Source: SAR116 cluster bacterium AG-321-A13 (GTDB lineage Bacteria; Pseudomonadota; Alphaproteobacteria; Puniceispirillales; Marisalimonadaceae). From it: a stretch of DNA of 51,933 nt. The notes under the pieces were generated by a model that saw nothing but the letters and a program-made list of their open reading frames with translations, was not told the DNA's origin and made no database searches. Shown here piece by piece: positions 25,746-34,816 of this stretch. The DNA is taken from the NCBI GenBank assembly GCA_003283875.1, contig QBXD01000005.1:1-51933 (forward strand), given 5' to 3'. Positions within the stretch are counted from its first letter, which is position 1; each line of letters begins with the position of its first letter. The translations under genes were made by a program, and so were the position numbers.

Positions 25746-25957
25746 TATTTTACCTTTCTTCACAATTAAATATTACAAACGCATTTATTTAAAAATTTTA
25801 CAAGAAAATTAAATATTACTGAAAATATAGCATATTTTTTTTTAGACGATAATATTTAAAAACATATATGATTAAAAATATATTTATTTCCAATGAAATT
25901 GGTTTAAGTTACTTAATTATGCTAGTTAAAAATATTTGATAATATTTAAGGTGTTAC

Positions 25958-27151
25958 ATGACTGTATCGATTAAAAGATCTAATCAAGAAATTGACTTTA
26001 TAGAACTTTCTGAAGTGCTTTGGTCAGCCAAGTGGTTTATTATAATATTTTCGTTAACCTTTGCGTTATTGGGATATGCTTTTTTTGAGTTTAAAACTAA
26101 AAAATACTTACTTTCTAGTCCATTAGCCCCTGGGGGTGAAACTAGTTTTTCAAGCTATATACCAGTAAATACTTTGTTACAAGAAGCTGAGCCAGACTAT
26201 ATCTCATTTCCAAAAATAAACTCTGATTATATTTTCACTTCATTTATTGAAGAGTTTAATGATTCTAACGAAATAATGAGCATTGTTTCATCAGCCTCTT
26301 CTGTGCAAGATCTTGTCAAGGATCTTAATGAAAAAGATAAAAGAGTGAAAATTCAAGCTCTATCCAAATCATTCAAAATTAAAAAGAAAAAAGATAATGT
26401 AGGTGATGTTGAGTATTTTTTTGAAGTGGAATGGCATAATGAAAAAGAAGGTCAGAAACTCCTCAAAAATATAATAGAAAAAGTTATAAATAACGTAAAG
26501 AAAAGACTAGTATTAGATATTAAAAATATTTCAAGTTCTATTATAACTAATCAAGAAAAAAAAATAATTTTCCTTAATAATTTATTAAGTAATAGTAAAG
26601 AAGCAATTGATGTAGCATATGAACGTTATTTTAATTTATTAAAATATCATTCAAAAATAGCTAGAAATTTAAAAATTAAAAAACCTGTTTTTCAAACCAA
26701 CATAGAAAATTTTATTAATGTTCCAAATACTTACTTACTAGACACAAATTATTATCTAAGAGGTTTCCAATCTATTGATGAAGAACTTAAAGTTTTGTCC
26801 AAACTAAGCGAAAGAAAAAAAATTTTGTTGTTTGATAAAATGCATGAAGCATCCGGGCTTACAAGTGATTTTAATAAAATGTCAAATATCAGCTCACAAA
26901 CTAATAGTTATCATGACATATTATCTAGATTAAATTTTATAATTTCATTTAACAGAGGAGAAGAACTTAGAGATTTTTTGCCTTTAATAGAAAATGGTGA
27001 AACAAAATATTGGATTAAATTCAATGATAAGCGGATTTATGCAGAATCAAAAGACAACATGATTATTTATGTAATTTTATTTTCTGTGTTTGGATTTATG
27101 ATTGGATCAATTATGAAATTATATTCACACGCGAAGTTAAAAAGAAGTTGA
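25958..27151 (+). CDS. Wzz-like polysaccharide chain-length regulator
   Basis: A 397-residue protein with the polysaccharide co-polymerase layout. There is a short cytoplasmic N-terminus, a first membrane helix at about 25-44 (WFIIIFSLTFALLGYAFF), a long periplasmic region rich in Lys, Glu and Asn with helical coiled-coil character, and a second helix at about 368-386 before a basic tail. There is no kinase domain, so it is the Wzz rather than the Wzc type. It would set the length of the glycan made by the island. It is divergent from the NeuB-like gene across 194 bases and has AAGG before its ATG. The partner polymerase is not visible. Confidence 0.75.
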   Translation: MTVSIKRSNQEIDFIELSEVLWSAKWFIIIFSLTFALLGYAFFEFKTKKYLLSSPLAPGGETSFSSYIPVNTLLQEAEPDYISFPKINSDYIFTSFIEEFNDSNEIMSIVSSASSVQDLVKDLNEKDKRVKIQALSKSFKIKKKKDNVGDVEYFFEVEWHNEKEGQKLLKNIIEKVINNVKKRLVLDIKNISSSIITNQEKKIIFLNNLLSNSKEAIDVAYERYFNLLKYHSKIARNLKIKKPVFQTNIENFINVPNTYLLDTNYYLRGFQSIDEELKVLSKLSERKKILLFDKMHEASGLTSDFNKMSNISSQTNSYHDILSRLNFIISFNRGEELRDFLPLIENGETKYWIKFNDKRIYAESKDNMIIYVILFSVFGFMIGSIMKLYSHAKLKRS

Positions 27152-27459
27152 GATAAAATATTTTTGATTTTTGCTTTGATTAACTAATAATTTTAAACTT
27201 GGTTAATGTATATACATTAATTAATTTTAAGTTTACTGAATATTTAAATTGATGAGGAAATTATAAATAAGAATACAACAACTAGAAGTAAAATCTGATA
27301 TGATTAAAATAAAGAATTGTTGTGATTCATGATCCTGGTGAGAAAGTAGCTAAGTTTTTTTTGAACTGAATAAAAAATATATTTTATAATCTAAGTATAA
27401 ACACAACAACTAATTTTGAATAGCTATTAGATATATGAAAGAAATAATTAATGTTCATA
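27152..27459. other. Intergenic gap of 308 bases at the island border
   Basis: This lies between the Wzz-like gene and pyrC, which converge. It contains a perfect 18-bp palindrome (27203-27220, listed separately). I see no gene-like frame, tRNA or attachment-site-like duplication. Confidence 0.5.
27203..27220. repeat. Perfect 18-bp palindrome
   Basis: TTAATGTATATACATTAA is its own reverse complement. It lies 52 bases after the Wzz-like stop, in a convergent gap. Its core AATGTATATACATT resembles the palindrome before the marR-type gene but is four bases shorter. It could be a regulator site or half of a weak terminator; there is no GC-rich stem. Confidence 0.4.
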
Positions 27460-28503
27460 TTATTTATTTTGCACTTCCCAATAAACAGAAAATGAAGGAT
27501 TAAAAATTGTTATAGTGTCAGAACCAATAATTAAATTTTCTCTAAAAGAAATTGGAGTACTAAACTTTTTTAAATAGATTTTTGTTTTATTTAAATCAAC
27601 TTCATAATGGTTTGCTCCATTTTTACTTACAAAATTTTCCAAATTGTCTAAAGCGCTTCTATCATCAAATATTTGTGTCAGAATAGGAATTGTATAAGTT
27701 GCATTAAATACACCGGCGCATCCACAGGAACTTACTTTATCTTTTGTAAAATGTGGAGCTGTGTCAGTACCCAAGAAAAATTTTGGTGCTCCACTAGTCG
27801 CAACTTGCAATAAAGCTTGTCTATGTTCTTCCCTTTTTAAAACTGGCAGACAATAATTATGTGGGTTAATACCTCCAAGAAACATTGCATTTCTATTAAG
27901 AGCTAAATGATGAGTAGTGATAGAAGCAGCAAGATTTTTGTTTCCCTCAATTATATATTTTGTTGCCTCCTTTGTTGTAATATGTTCAAGAGTGATTTTT
28001 AGCTCTGGTAATTGTTTACAAATATAGTCGAGCTTTTGGTCAATAAAAACTTTTTCTCTATCATAAATATCAAATTTTGGGTCAGTAACCTCTCCATGAA
28101 TAAGAAGTGGCATGCCAATTTCTGCCATTGTCTCAAGTATAGGCATAACTTTTTCTATATTTTTTACACCTGAATCTGAGTTTGTGGTTGCACCAGCTGG
28201 ATAGAGCTTTACAGCAAATACTTCTCCATTTTTAAAAGACTTTTTTAGCTCATTTTTATTTGTATTTTCAGTTAAATAAATAGTCATAAATGGTTTAAAA
28301 TTATTATCTATGGGAATTGCTTGTTCTACTTTTTTTTTATATAGAATAGCGTCTTTCCTATTTAATATCGGTGGATTTAAATTAGGCATCACTATTGCTC
28401 TTGCAAAATGTCTTGTTGTTTCAGGGACAACAGCTTTTAAAATATCATTGTCTCTAAAATGAGCATGCCAATCATCTGGCTTGATAATTTCTATTTTTTC
28501 CAT
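27460..28503 (-). CDS. pyrC: Dihydroorotase
   Basis: A 347-residue class II dihydroorotase, third step of pyrimidine synthesis, which closes carbamoyl-aspartate to dihydroorotate. DDWHAHFRD near 10-18 gives two zinc-binding His, KLYPAGATTNS holds the carboxylated Lys, and LIHGEV, LEHITT, TTHHLALNR and LGTDTAPH supply the remaining ligands and catalytic Asp. CGCAGVFNA follows as in E. coli PyrC. Length is normal. It stands alone on the minus strand, divergent from the FMN-reductase gene by 89 bases; pyrF is 5 kb away and not in the same operon. Confidence 0.96.
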   Translation of the reverse strand: MEKIEIIKPDDWHAHFRDNDILKAVVPETTRHFARAIVMPNLNPPILNRKDAILYKKKVEQAIPIDNNFKPFMTIYLTENTNKNELKKSFKNGEVFAVKLYPAGATTNSDSGVKNIEKVMPILETMAEIGMPLLIHGEVTDPKFDIYDREKVFIDQKLDYICKQLPELKITLEHITTKEATKYIIEGNKNLAASITTHHLALNRNAMFLGGINPHNYCLPVLKREEHRQALLQVATSGAPKFFLGTDTAPHFTKDKVSSCGCAGVFNATYTIPILTQIFDDRSALDNLENFVSKNGANHYEVDLNKTKIYLKKFSTPISFRENLIIGSDTITIFNPSFSVYWEVQNK

Positions 28504-28592
28504 AGTTTTGATCTAATCTTTTAAAATAAAATTTAATGTGTTAGATGTTAAATGTATTTTAAACAGATTAATTAATTTTTTGGAAGTTTACT

Positions 28593-29192
28593 ATGAAAAT
28601 TTCAATTATTTCTGCAAGTCACAGAACTAATTCTCAGTCAAAAAAAATTTCAGATATTCTACATAATAATTTATTAAAAATTAAATCAAATTTGCAAATA
28701 TATGTCCTAGATTTAGCGGATAAATTATTGCCACTATGGTCACCTGACAAAAAAAATGGAAAAGGTGTTTGGGGAGATTCTTGGTATTCAATTTCAGATA
28801 GTTTAAGTAAATCAGATGGGTTTATTTTAGTAGTGCCTGAATATGGTGGAATGGCAACACCTGCTGCTAAAAATATTTTTTTATTATGTGGCAGTGGTGA
28901 ATTTGCACACAAACCTGGTTTAATAGTATCAGTTAGCAGTGGAAATGGTGGTGCTTATCCAATATCAGAGCTAAGAATGTCTTCTTACAAGAATACACAC
29001 ATAATGTGGATACCAGAGAATATTATTATTAGAAATGTAGAAGAATTTAATCCTGGAGCCCATGGAGATAATATCCCTAAATGGTTAGATGATAGAATAG
29101 ACTATGTTTTAAAATTATTTTTAGCTTATGCTTCAAATATGCAACCATTGAGAGAGATAATTAATAGGAAGGATTTTGGAAATGGAATGTAA
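28593..29192 (+). CDS. NADPH-dependent FMN reductase family protein
   Basis: A 199-residue flavodoxin-like oxidoreductase. [18 protein letters not shown] opens with the phosphate-binding loop of the family, LPLWSPD follows, and [14 protein letters not shown] (about 88-101) is the flavin/NADPH-side signature. These small enzymes reduce FMN or quinones with NADPH. Its last 11 bases overlap the start of the pterin dehydratase gene, so the two are cotranscribed and probably translationally coupled. No specific substrate can be read from the sequence. Confidence 0.88.
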   Translation: MKISIISASHRTNSQSKKISDILHNNLLKIKSNLQIYVLDLADKLLPLWSPDKKNGKGVWGDSWYSISDSLSKSDGFILVVPEYGGMATPAAKNIFLLCGSGEFAHKPGLIVSVSSGNGGAYPISELRMSSYKNTHIMWIPENIIIRNVEEFNPGAHGDNIPKWLDDRIDYVLKLFLAYASNMQPLREIINRKDFGNGM

Positions 29193-29472
29193 AGATTTAA
29201 TAAAAAGGTTTGAAGAAATTGAGAGTTGGGAAAAAACAACTGATGGAAGAGAGGCATTTGTCAAACTTTTTAAATTCTCTGATTTTAAACAAGCTTTTTC
29301 CTTTATGACGTCTATTGCCATGAAGGCAGAACAAATAAATCATCATCCAGAATGGGAAAATGTGTATAATAAAGTTACAATTACTCTTACAACTCACGAT
29401 ATTGGAGGTGTTTCTGAGTTAGATTACGAAATGGCAATTTTTGCTGAAAATTGTTTTAAAAATTATACTTGA
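29182..29472 (+). CDS. phhB: 4a-hydroxytetrahydrobiopterin (pterin-4a-carbinolamine) dehydratase
   Basis: A 96-residue protein from the ATG at 29182, preceded 7 bases upstream by GGAAGGA; a TTG at 29176 would add two residues. [18 protein letters not shown] is the family's signature with the paired active-site His, and [10 protein letters not shown] near the C-terminus completes the fold. The enzyme dehydrates the carbinolamine formed by pterin-dependent hydroxylases. No phenylalanine hydroxylase lies nearby, so it may serve general pterin recycling. The upstream neighbour overlaps it by 11 bases. Confidence 0.9.
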   Translation: MECKDLIKRFEEIESWEKTTDGREAFVKLFKFSDFKQAFSFMTSIAMKAEQINHHPEWENVYNKVTITLTTHDIGGVSELDYEMAIFAENCFKNYT

Positions 29473-29490
29473 TTTTTGATTATATAGGTA

Positions 29491-31458
29491 ATGGAAAAAG
29501 ACATGTTTTCAAATCCAGTGATGTGGATACCATCTGATGAAAAAATAAAATCTTCTCAGATGTACAAATTTATGAAAAAAATCAATGCTCAATATAATTT
29601 AAATTTAATCAGATTCGCTGATTTACATAGTTGGTCAGTAAAAAACAAAAGTGATTTCTGGTCATCTGTTTGGGATTTTTTTGAGGTTAAAGGTTCTAAA
29701 GGAGATATCCCATATATCGACCCTGAAAACTTAATGCCAGGAAGTAAATTTTTTCCTAATGGGAATGTAAATTATGCTGAAAACATGCTCTCAGGGGATG
29801 TTTCTGGTGCTGCGATTGTTTTTAAATCTGAGAATAAAATTAGAACAGAGATTTCTTGGAAAGACCTTAGAGTGCAAGCTGCAACTTTAGCAAATTTTTT
29901 GAAAAAAGAAGGTATTGTTAAGGGAGATAGGGTTGCTGCATATATGCCTAACTTGCCCGAAACTGTAACAATGATGTTAGCAACTTCATCTATAGGTGCA
30001 ATATTTTGTTCAGCGTCTCCAGATTTTGGTGTAGATGGTGTACTTGATAGGTTTGGTCAAATTGAACCAAAAATTTTACTTACTACTGATGGTTATTGGT
30101 ACAATGGTAAAGAAGTTAACATAACTAATAAAGTTTCAGATGTTGTTAAATCCTTACCTTCTTTACAAAAAGTTGTTATTGCACCACTTTTAGGAAATAA
30201 AATAGAGTTTAATGATGATAAATTTATGAATTATAATGCTGTCCAAGAAAAATACTTTACACAAGACATATTTTTTGAACCTCTCTATCTAGATGACCCT
30301 TTGTATATTATGTTTTCTAGTGGAACTACTGGTAAGCCTAAATGTATTGTTCATTCAAATGGCGGCATTTTATTAAAACATTTAGTTGAAATGGGCTTGC
30401 ATTCTAATGCACGAAAAAAGAGTAGAGTTTTTTACTTTACAACTTGTGGATGGATGATGTGGAATTGGTTGGTGTCAGGACTTCTAATTAAATCTACAAT
30501 TTATTTATATGATGGTTCCCCCTTTTTTCCGAATGCAGAAATTTTATGGGATTATGTTGATGTAGAAAAAATAAATTTCATGGGGGTTTCAGCAAAATAT
30601 ATTGATGCTTTAAGTAAAGAAAACATTAACATTATTGAGAAGTATAAATTAAGTGACTTAGAGATAATTGGATCAACAGGATCTCCATTGGTGCATGAAA
30701 GCTTTGATTACATATATAATAATGTAAAAAAAGATGTTTCGGTCGCAAGCTTATCAGGTGGAACAGATATAGTGGGTTGTTTTATAGGTGGTAATCCAAT
30801 GTCAGTAGTTCGACGAGGAGAAATACAGGGCCCAATTTTAGGTATGGATATTCATGTTTATAATGAAAATGGAGAATCCATAAAAAATGAGAAAGGAGAG
30901 CTGGTTTGTTCTCAGAGCTTTCCTACTATGCCATTATATTTTTGGAATGATGAAAAGAACGAAAAATATCATGACGCTTATTTTAGTAAATATCGAAATG
31001 TGTGGTGTCATGGAGATTATATTGCAAAAACTGAAAATGACGGTTTCATAATTTTTGGCAGATCCGACGCCACTTTAAACCCCGGAGGAGTTCGTATTGG
31101 TACAGCAGAAATTTATAGACAAGTTGAACAAATAGAAGAAATTCTTGAAGGCCTAGTTGTAGGACAAATTTGGAAGGGTGATACAAGGGTAGTTTTATTT
31201 GTAAGATTGAAGCCAAAATATGATTTGACACAAGACCTTATTAGAAAAATAAAAACTAAAATCAAAACAGGAGCCTCTCCTAGGCATGTTCCTTCAAAAA
31301 TTATTGTTGTTAATGATATACCTAGAACAAAATCGGGCAAAATAGCAGAATTAGCCGTGCGGGATTTAATTCATAATAAAAAGATTAATAATAAAACGGC
31401 CTTATCTAATCCTGAGTGCTTAGAAGAATATAAAAATATCGAAGAATTAAGCGTCTAA
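29491..31458 (+). CDS. acsA: Acetoacetyl-CoA synthetase (acetoacetate-CoA ligase)
   Basis: A 655-residue ANL-superfamily ligase that activates acetoacetate with ATP and CoA. MFSSGTTGKPKCIVHSNGG (about 272-290) is the AMP-binding P-loop. TTCGWMMWNW, WCHGDY, GRSDATLNPGGVRIGTAEIY and the acylation Lys in PRTKSGK (610-616) are in the order and wording typical of acetoacetyl-CoA synthetases rather than acetyl-CoA synthetases, as is the N-terminal acetyl-CoA-synthetase extension (WSVKNKSDFWSSVWDFF). It probably feeds ketone bodies or leucine/lysine breakdown products into acetyl-CoA. The stop overlaps the convergent MFS gene by 4 bases. The symbol acsA is used for this enzyme in Sinorhizobium; aacS is an alternative. 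Confidence 0.9.
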   Translation: MEKDMFSNPVMWIPSDEKIKSSQMYKFMKKINAQYNLNLIRFADLHSWSVKNKSDFWSSVWDFFEVKGSKGDIPYIDPENLMPGSKFFPNGNVNYAENMLSGDVSGAAIVFKSENKIRTEISWKDLRVQAATLANFLKKEGIVKGDRVAAYMPNLPETVTMMLATSSIGAIFCSASPDFGVDGVLDRFGQIEPKILLTTDGYWYNGKEVNITNKVSDVVKSLPSLQKVVIAPLLGNKIEFNDDKFMNYNAVQEKYFTQDIFFEPLYLDDPLYIMFSSGTTGKPKCIVHSNGGILLKHLVEMGLHSNARKKSRVFYFTTCGWMMWNWLVSGLLIKSTIYLYDGSPFFPNAEILWDYVDVEKINFMGVSAKYIDALSKENINIIEKYKLSDLEIIGSTGSPLVHESFDYIYNNVKKDVSVASLSGGTDIVGCFIGGNPMSVVRRGEIQGPILGMDIHVYNENGESIKNEKGELVCSQSFPTMPLYFWNDEKNEKYHDAYFSKYRNVWCHGDYIAKTENDGFIIFGRSDATLNPGGVRIGTAEIYRQVEQIEEILEGLVVGQIWKGDTRVVLFVRLKPKYDLTQDLIRKIKTKIKTGASPRHVPSKIIVVNDIPRTKSGKIAELAVRDLIHNKKINNKTALSNPECLEEYKNIEELSV

Positions 31459-32669
31459 CCTACTTCTTTTATTTCTGAATTTACAGAAAAAGGCTCTTCT
31501 TTCACTGTTATCGTTAGAATGAATGCTATAATACCTAAGCCAACGCTTAACCACCACATATTTTCATAGTTACCATAAATGTCAAAAAACCTGCCACCCA
31601 ACCAAGCTCCTAAAACAGCTCCTAATTGATGACAAATAAAACAGATACCTGACAAAGTTGCTAAATACTTAGGGCCTATAAACGAAAGTATAATTGCATT
31701 TGTCATTGGTACAGTTGCTAGCCAAAATATACCAATTAGAGCTCCAAATAAAATAGCTAATGTTGGTGAAGGGGGGGATAAAACAAATATGGTGATCGCT
31801 AATGATCTAAATAAATAGATTATTGACAAGGGCATAGGTTTCTTGATTTTTCCTCCTAACCACCCAAAGCCTATTGTTCCTAAAATATTAGTTACACCTA
31901 TAATTGCTAAGGACCAGCCGGCAACTTCGACAGAAATACCTTTTGATATTAAGTCAGTTGGAAGATGTAACGCTATAAAAGTTACATGAAAGCCGCAAAC
32001 AAAAAAGCCGAGAATTAATAGTAAATAATTTCTTTCTTTCAAGGAAAATTTAACAGTATTTTTTAAATTTTCCTTGAAAGATTGATTTTTTGCAGTAACA
32101 CTATTTGGATCATTTAAAAGCGGTAAAAGAAATAATAGACAAATAGATATTGAAGCTAAAACAAGTAAGCTTATTTGCCATCCAAATTCTTTATTCATCC
32201 ACATGGTTGGCAATACTACAGCGAATTGACCAAATGAGCCTGCAGCAGCAACTAATCCCATAGCAATGGAGCGTTTATTTACTGGAGCCACCTTACCTGC
32301 TATACTAACAATAGTAGCCATTCCAGCCCCACCAAGACCAAATCCCATTAGTGTTGTAGCTGAAAATAATTTAATTTCTGAGGTTGGGTTGCTCATGAAA
32401 AAAATTCCAGAAGCAAAACAAATTATTCCGAATGCCAATACTTTTTGAGGTCCAAATTTATCAATTAAAATACCAAGAACAAACGTTACCAAGCCCCAGA
32501 CAATCGCTTGAACACCAATAGCAAATGAAAAAAACTCTTTTCCGTCATTCATGAAAGTGGAGATTGGCTCTAAAAACAATCCAAGAGCTTGTCTTACTCC
32601 CATAATCATTGCAATTATAATAGAACATACCAGTATAATAACTTGCCAATCTGCTTTTTTTATTTCCAT
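31455..32669 (-). CDS. MFS transporter, monocarboxylate/OFA-like
   Basis: A 404-residue protein with about twelve hydrophobic helices. The loop between helices 2 and 3 contains GILIDKFGPQKV, the typical MFS motif A, and the central charged loop separates two six-helix halves. VRQALGLFLEPI in helix 1 resembles oxalate/formate and monocarboxylate porters. It lies 22 bases downstream of the MarR-type regulator on the same strand, so the pair likely forms one operon controlled from the palindrome at 33114-33131. Its convergent neighbour is acetoacetyl-CoA synthetase, which hints at a short organic acid as cargo; this is inference. Confidence 0.85.
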   Translation of the reverse strand: MEIKKADWQVIILVCSIIIAMIMGVRQALGLFLEPISTFMNDGKEFFSFAIGVQAIVWGLVTFVLGILIDKFGPQKVLAFGIICFASGIFFMSNPTSEIKLFSATTLMGFGLGGAGMATIVSIAGKVAPVNKRSIAMGLVAAAGSFGQFAVVLPTMWMNKEFGWQISLLVLASISICLLFLLPLLNDPNSVTAKNQSFKENLKNTVKFSLKERNYLLLILGFFVCGFHVTFIALHLPTDLISKGISVEVAGWSLAIIGVTNILGTIGFGWLGGKIKKPMPLSIIYLFRSLAITIFVLSPPSPTLAILFGALIGIFWLATVPMTNAIILSFIGPKYLATLSGICFICHQLGAVLGAWLGGRFFDIYGNYENMWWLSVGLGIIAFILTITVKEEPFSVNSEIKEVG

Positions 32670-32691
32670 GGTTATTCCTAATTTCTAAAAA

Positions 32692-33111
32692 TTAAATATT
32701 AATTTTACTTATTTTGCTAATTATAGTTTCAATCTCTTCATAATTTTTTATATCTAAAGCTTTAATATATTTGTGTTGAGTTTCTTCCCAAATAATAATA
32801 GCTTCGTTAAGCTTTTTTACACCAATAGTCGTTAATTGAGTTATTTTATTTTTATCATCATTCTCGTATTTATAAGAAACAAGGTCCATTTCTATTAATT
32901 TTTCAATATTTCGTAAAACAGTAGTCCTATCTAACTCTAATTCAGAAGATAAATCCCTAATATTTGTTTTACCCAATTTTTGAATATTTTTTAGAGTACT
33001 AAATTGGGTGATTTTTAGACCTACCTTAATTAAAGCTGAGTCATAAATCTTAGTTAGGTTGTTACTAGCTTTTCGAAGACGTATGCATTTACAAGATGAA
33101 TTATAATCCAT
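32692..33111 (-). CDS. MarR family transcriptional regulator
   Basis: A 139-residue winged-helix regulator. GLKITQFSTLKNIQKLGKTNIRDLSSELELDRTTVLRNIEKLIEMDLV (about 31-78) has the MarR helix-turn-helix order, followed by a wing (SYKYENDDKNKITQL) and a C-terminal dimerisation helix. Several N-terminal Cys (CKC at 7-9) could sense thiols or oxidants. Its ATG lies only 2 bases from a perfect 18-bp palindrome, a classic place for an autoregulatory operator. The MFS gene follows at 22 bases and is its most likely target. The ligand is unknown. Confidence 0.88.
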   Translation of the reverse strand: MDYNSSCKCIRLRKASNNLTKIYDSALIKVGLKITQFSTLKNIQKLGKTNIRDLSSELELDRTTVLRNIEKLIEMDLVSYKYENDDKNKITQLTTIGVKKLNEAIIIWEETQHKYIKALDIKNYEEIETIISKISKINI

Positions 33112-33113
33112 TT

Positions 33114-33131
33114 AATGTGTATATACACATT
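33114..33131. promoter_or_regulatory. Likely operator of the MarR-MFS operon (perfect palindrome)
   Basis: AATGTGTATATACACATT is a perfect 18-bp palindrome directly before the MarR-type ATG (33111). On the minus strand a TTGACT hexamer (33141-33136) lies 4 bases upstream, so the site would sit inside the promoter. Size and symmetry match MarR dimer operators. The space between it and the ATG leaves no room for a ribosome site, so the message may be leaderless or start within the palindrome. Confidence 0.6.
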
Positions 33132-33158
33132 TATTAGTCAAGTCTAACCAATTATGAA

Positions 33159-33620
33159 TTAACCCCTGCCTCTATAGGTTTCAACAGAATGATCTGGAAT
33201 AAATAAATTTTTAGGTTGCTCACATGTTTGCCAAAATATATCAATTGGAATTCCACCTCTTGGGTACCAATAACCCCCAATTCTTAACCATTTAGGAGAC
33301 AATAATTGAACAATATCTTGCGCAATTGAAATTGTACAATCTTCATGAAATGCACCGTGATTTCTATATCCTAAAAGGTATAATTTAAAAGACTTACTCT
33401 CTACTATTAATTTATCAGGAACATAATCGATTACTATGTGAGCGAAATCAGGTTGAGATGTAACTGGGCATATTGATGTGAACTCGGGACATGTAAACCT
33501 AATATTATAATCAAATCCAATTTTTGGATTTTTTACCTTTTCAAGAATATTTTTGTCAGGAAATTCTGGAACTTTACTTTTATAGCCAAGAGCATTTAAG
33601 TCTTTATCTGATTTACTCAT
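33159..33620 (-). CDS. queF: NADPH-dependent 7-cyano-7-deazaguanine reductase
   Basis: A 153-residue type I (unimodular) QueF, which reduces preQ0 to preQ1 for queuosine in t[16 protein letters not shown] holds nucleophile Cys51 and catalytic Asp58. ESKSFKLYL (74-82) is the QueF motif for NADPH, and NHGAFHEDC (87-95) binds substrate. Length is typical of the short bacterial form. It stands 13 bases downstream of pyrF on the same strand and 47 bases upstream of the MarR gene. Confidence 0.96.
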   Translation of the reverse strand: MSKSDKDLNALGYKSKVPEFPDKNILEKVKNPKIGFDYNIRFTCPEFTSICPVTSQPDFAHIVIDYVPDKLIVESKSFKLYLLGYRNHGAFHEDCTISIAQDIVQLLSPKWLRIGGYWYPRGGIPIDIFWQTCEQPKNLFIPDHSVETYRGRG

Positions 33621-33633
33621 GTAAATATCTCAC

Positions 33634-34545
33634 TTAGTTATTAATAGATGTTAGTTCGTTATTGATGGAATTTATTTTTGACAATATTATTTTTTGCCAC
33701 TCTTCGATATTATTAGCTAAATAAGTATCTTGTGAAAACAAGATACTTCTAGATGCATTAATCAAACCAAAGTTTAGAAGGTTTGAATGTTTGATATCTT
33801 GAACTAATGGTGCACATGCATCTTTTGCAGATGCGCCTTGAGTACCATAACCAGGAATTAAAAATGGAGCATTTGGTAATAACTTTCTTAATGCTACAGC
33901 CTCTTCTCTAAATGTAGCACCAGACACAACTCCTATTGAAGATAATCCTAAAGTACCCTTATTTTTTTCTATAATTGGTTTTAAGATATTAGCAAGATGC
34001 TCATAGCACTTAATGCCAGTTGAAAGCGACATTTCTTGAATATCCTTAGAGCCTTTATTACTTGTATGTACCAAAACAAATAGTCCGCTACTTGTCTCAG
34101 AAGCCTTTTTAAAGAAAGGTTCTAAACTATCAATCCCTAACCATGGATTAATAGTTAGAGCGTCACTTGGAAATGGAGCATCTTTTCCTAAATATGCATT
34201 TGCATATGATTGACTAGTGCTTCCTATGTCACCTCTTTTTGCATCCATAATCACTAAAATTTTTTTAGATTGGGCATGTTTACATAAGGATGAAAGAAGC
34301 TTCATACCATCTGGACCAAGTTGTTCAAATAATGCAATTTGGGGCTTTATTGCGGGGATTAACCCAACAGCAGCATCTAAAAGTGAAAAACAAAATTTTT
34401 CAACTTTTCCAACAGTGTTTGAAGTTTTAGTATTTACGTCAAAGATTTTAGGTATAGAGTCTAGATGAGGATCAATACCTAAACACAAGAATGATTTTGA
34501 GCTTCTAATTTTTGTAACAAGCCTGTTGCCAAAGTGGTTAATCAT
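33634..34545 (-). CDS. pyrF: Orotidine-5'-phosphate decarboxylase
   Basis: A 303-residue type 2 OMP decarboxylase, final step of UMP synthesis. FLCLGIDPHLDS opens the barrel and IMDAKRGDIGSTSQSYANAYLG carries the Asp-Lys-x-x-Asp catalytic array. The phosphate-binding end of the barrel is in FLIPGYGTQGASAKD. The length fits the longer bacterial/mycobacterial subtype rather than the 230-residue E. coli form. It lies 3 bases after gapR on the same strand, so gapR, pyrF and queF probably share a transcript. Confidence 0.95.
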   Translation of the reverse strand: MINHFGNRLVTKIRSSKSFLCLGIDPHLDSIPKIFDVNTKTSNTVGKVEKFCFSLLDAAVGLIPAIKPQIALFEQLGPDGMKLLSSLCKHAQSKKILVIMDAKRGDIGSTSQSYANAYLGKDAPFPSDALTINPWLGIDSLEPFFKKASETSSGLFVLVHTSNKGSKDIQEMSLSTGIKCYEHLANILKPIIEKNKGTLGLSSIGVVSGATFREEAVALRKLLPNAPFLIPGYGTQGASAKDACAPLVQDIKHSNLLNFGLINASRSILFSQDTYLANNIEEWQKIILSKINSINNELTSINN

Positions 34546-34548
34546 ATT

Positions 34549-34815
34549 TTAAAATATACCTAAAACATTTCTGTAAGTATCTAATAAGGCCTCTTGCTCT
34601 AATCTTTCATCAACGTCCATTTTTCGAATTATTAAAACTTTTCTCATAATTTTTGGTTCATAACCTGAACTTTTAGCTTCAGAATAGACTTCCTTAATAT
34701 CTGCAAGAATGTTATTTTTTTCTTCTTCTAACCTCTCAATCCGTTCTATAAAACTTTTAAGTCGATTATCCAGGGGGTTCGTTTCAACGATTTCATTGTT
34801 TTGTATATCATTCAT
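34549..34815 (-). CDS. gapR: GapR (DUF2312) nucleoid-associated protein
   Basis: A small 88-residue protein from the ATG at 34815; the frame is open to 34914, but that extension overlaps the DUF1244 gene and is basic nonsense. LKSFIERIERLEEEKNNILADIKEVYSEAKSSGY followed by MRKVLIIRKMD is the DUF2312 signature: a long coiled-coil helix, then short basic helices. In Caulobacter, GapR clamps overtwisted AT-rich DNA and supports chromosome replication. The family is essentially restricted to Alphaproteobacteria and their phages, which is why this gene is the strongest taxonomic marker in the window. It begins one base after the DUF1244 stop. Confidence 0.92.
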   Translation of the reverse strand: MNDIQNNEIVETNPLDNRLKSFIERIERLEEEKNNILADIKEVYSEAKSSGYEPKIMRKVLIIRKMDVDERLEQEALLDTYRNVLGIF

Positions 34816-34816
34816 T

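Noticed and set aside
25746-25763. GTG start six codons upstream for the NeuB-like gene
   Set aside because: The AAAGG ribosome site falls inside that extension at the right distance for the ATG at 25745.
28593-29472. FMN reductase and pterin dehydratase as a fused or frameshifted gene
   Set aside because: Both proteins are complete at family length with their own starts; the 11-base overlap is normal coupling.
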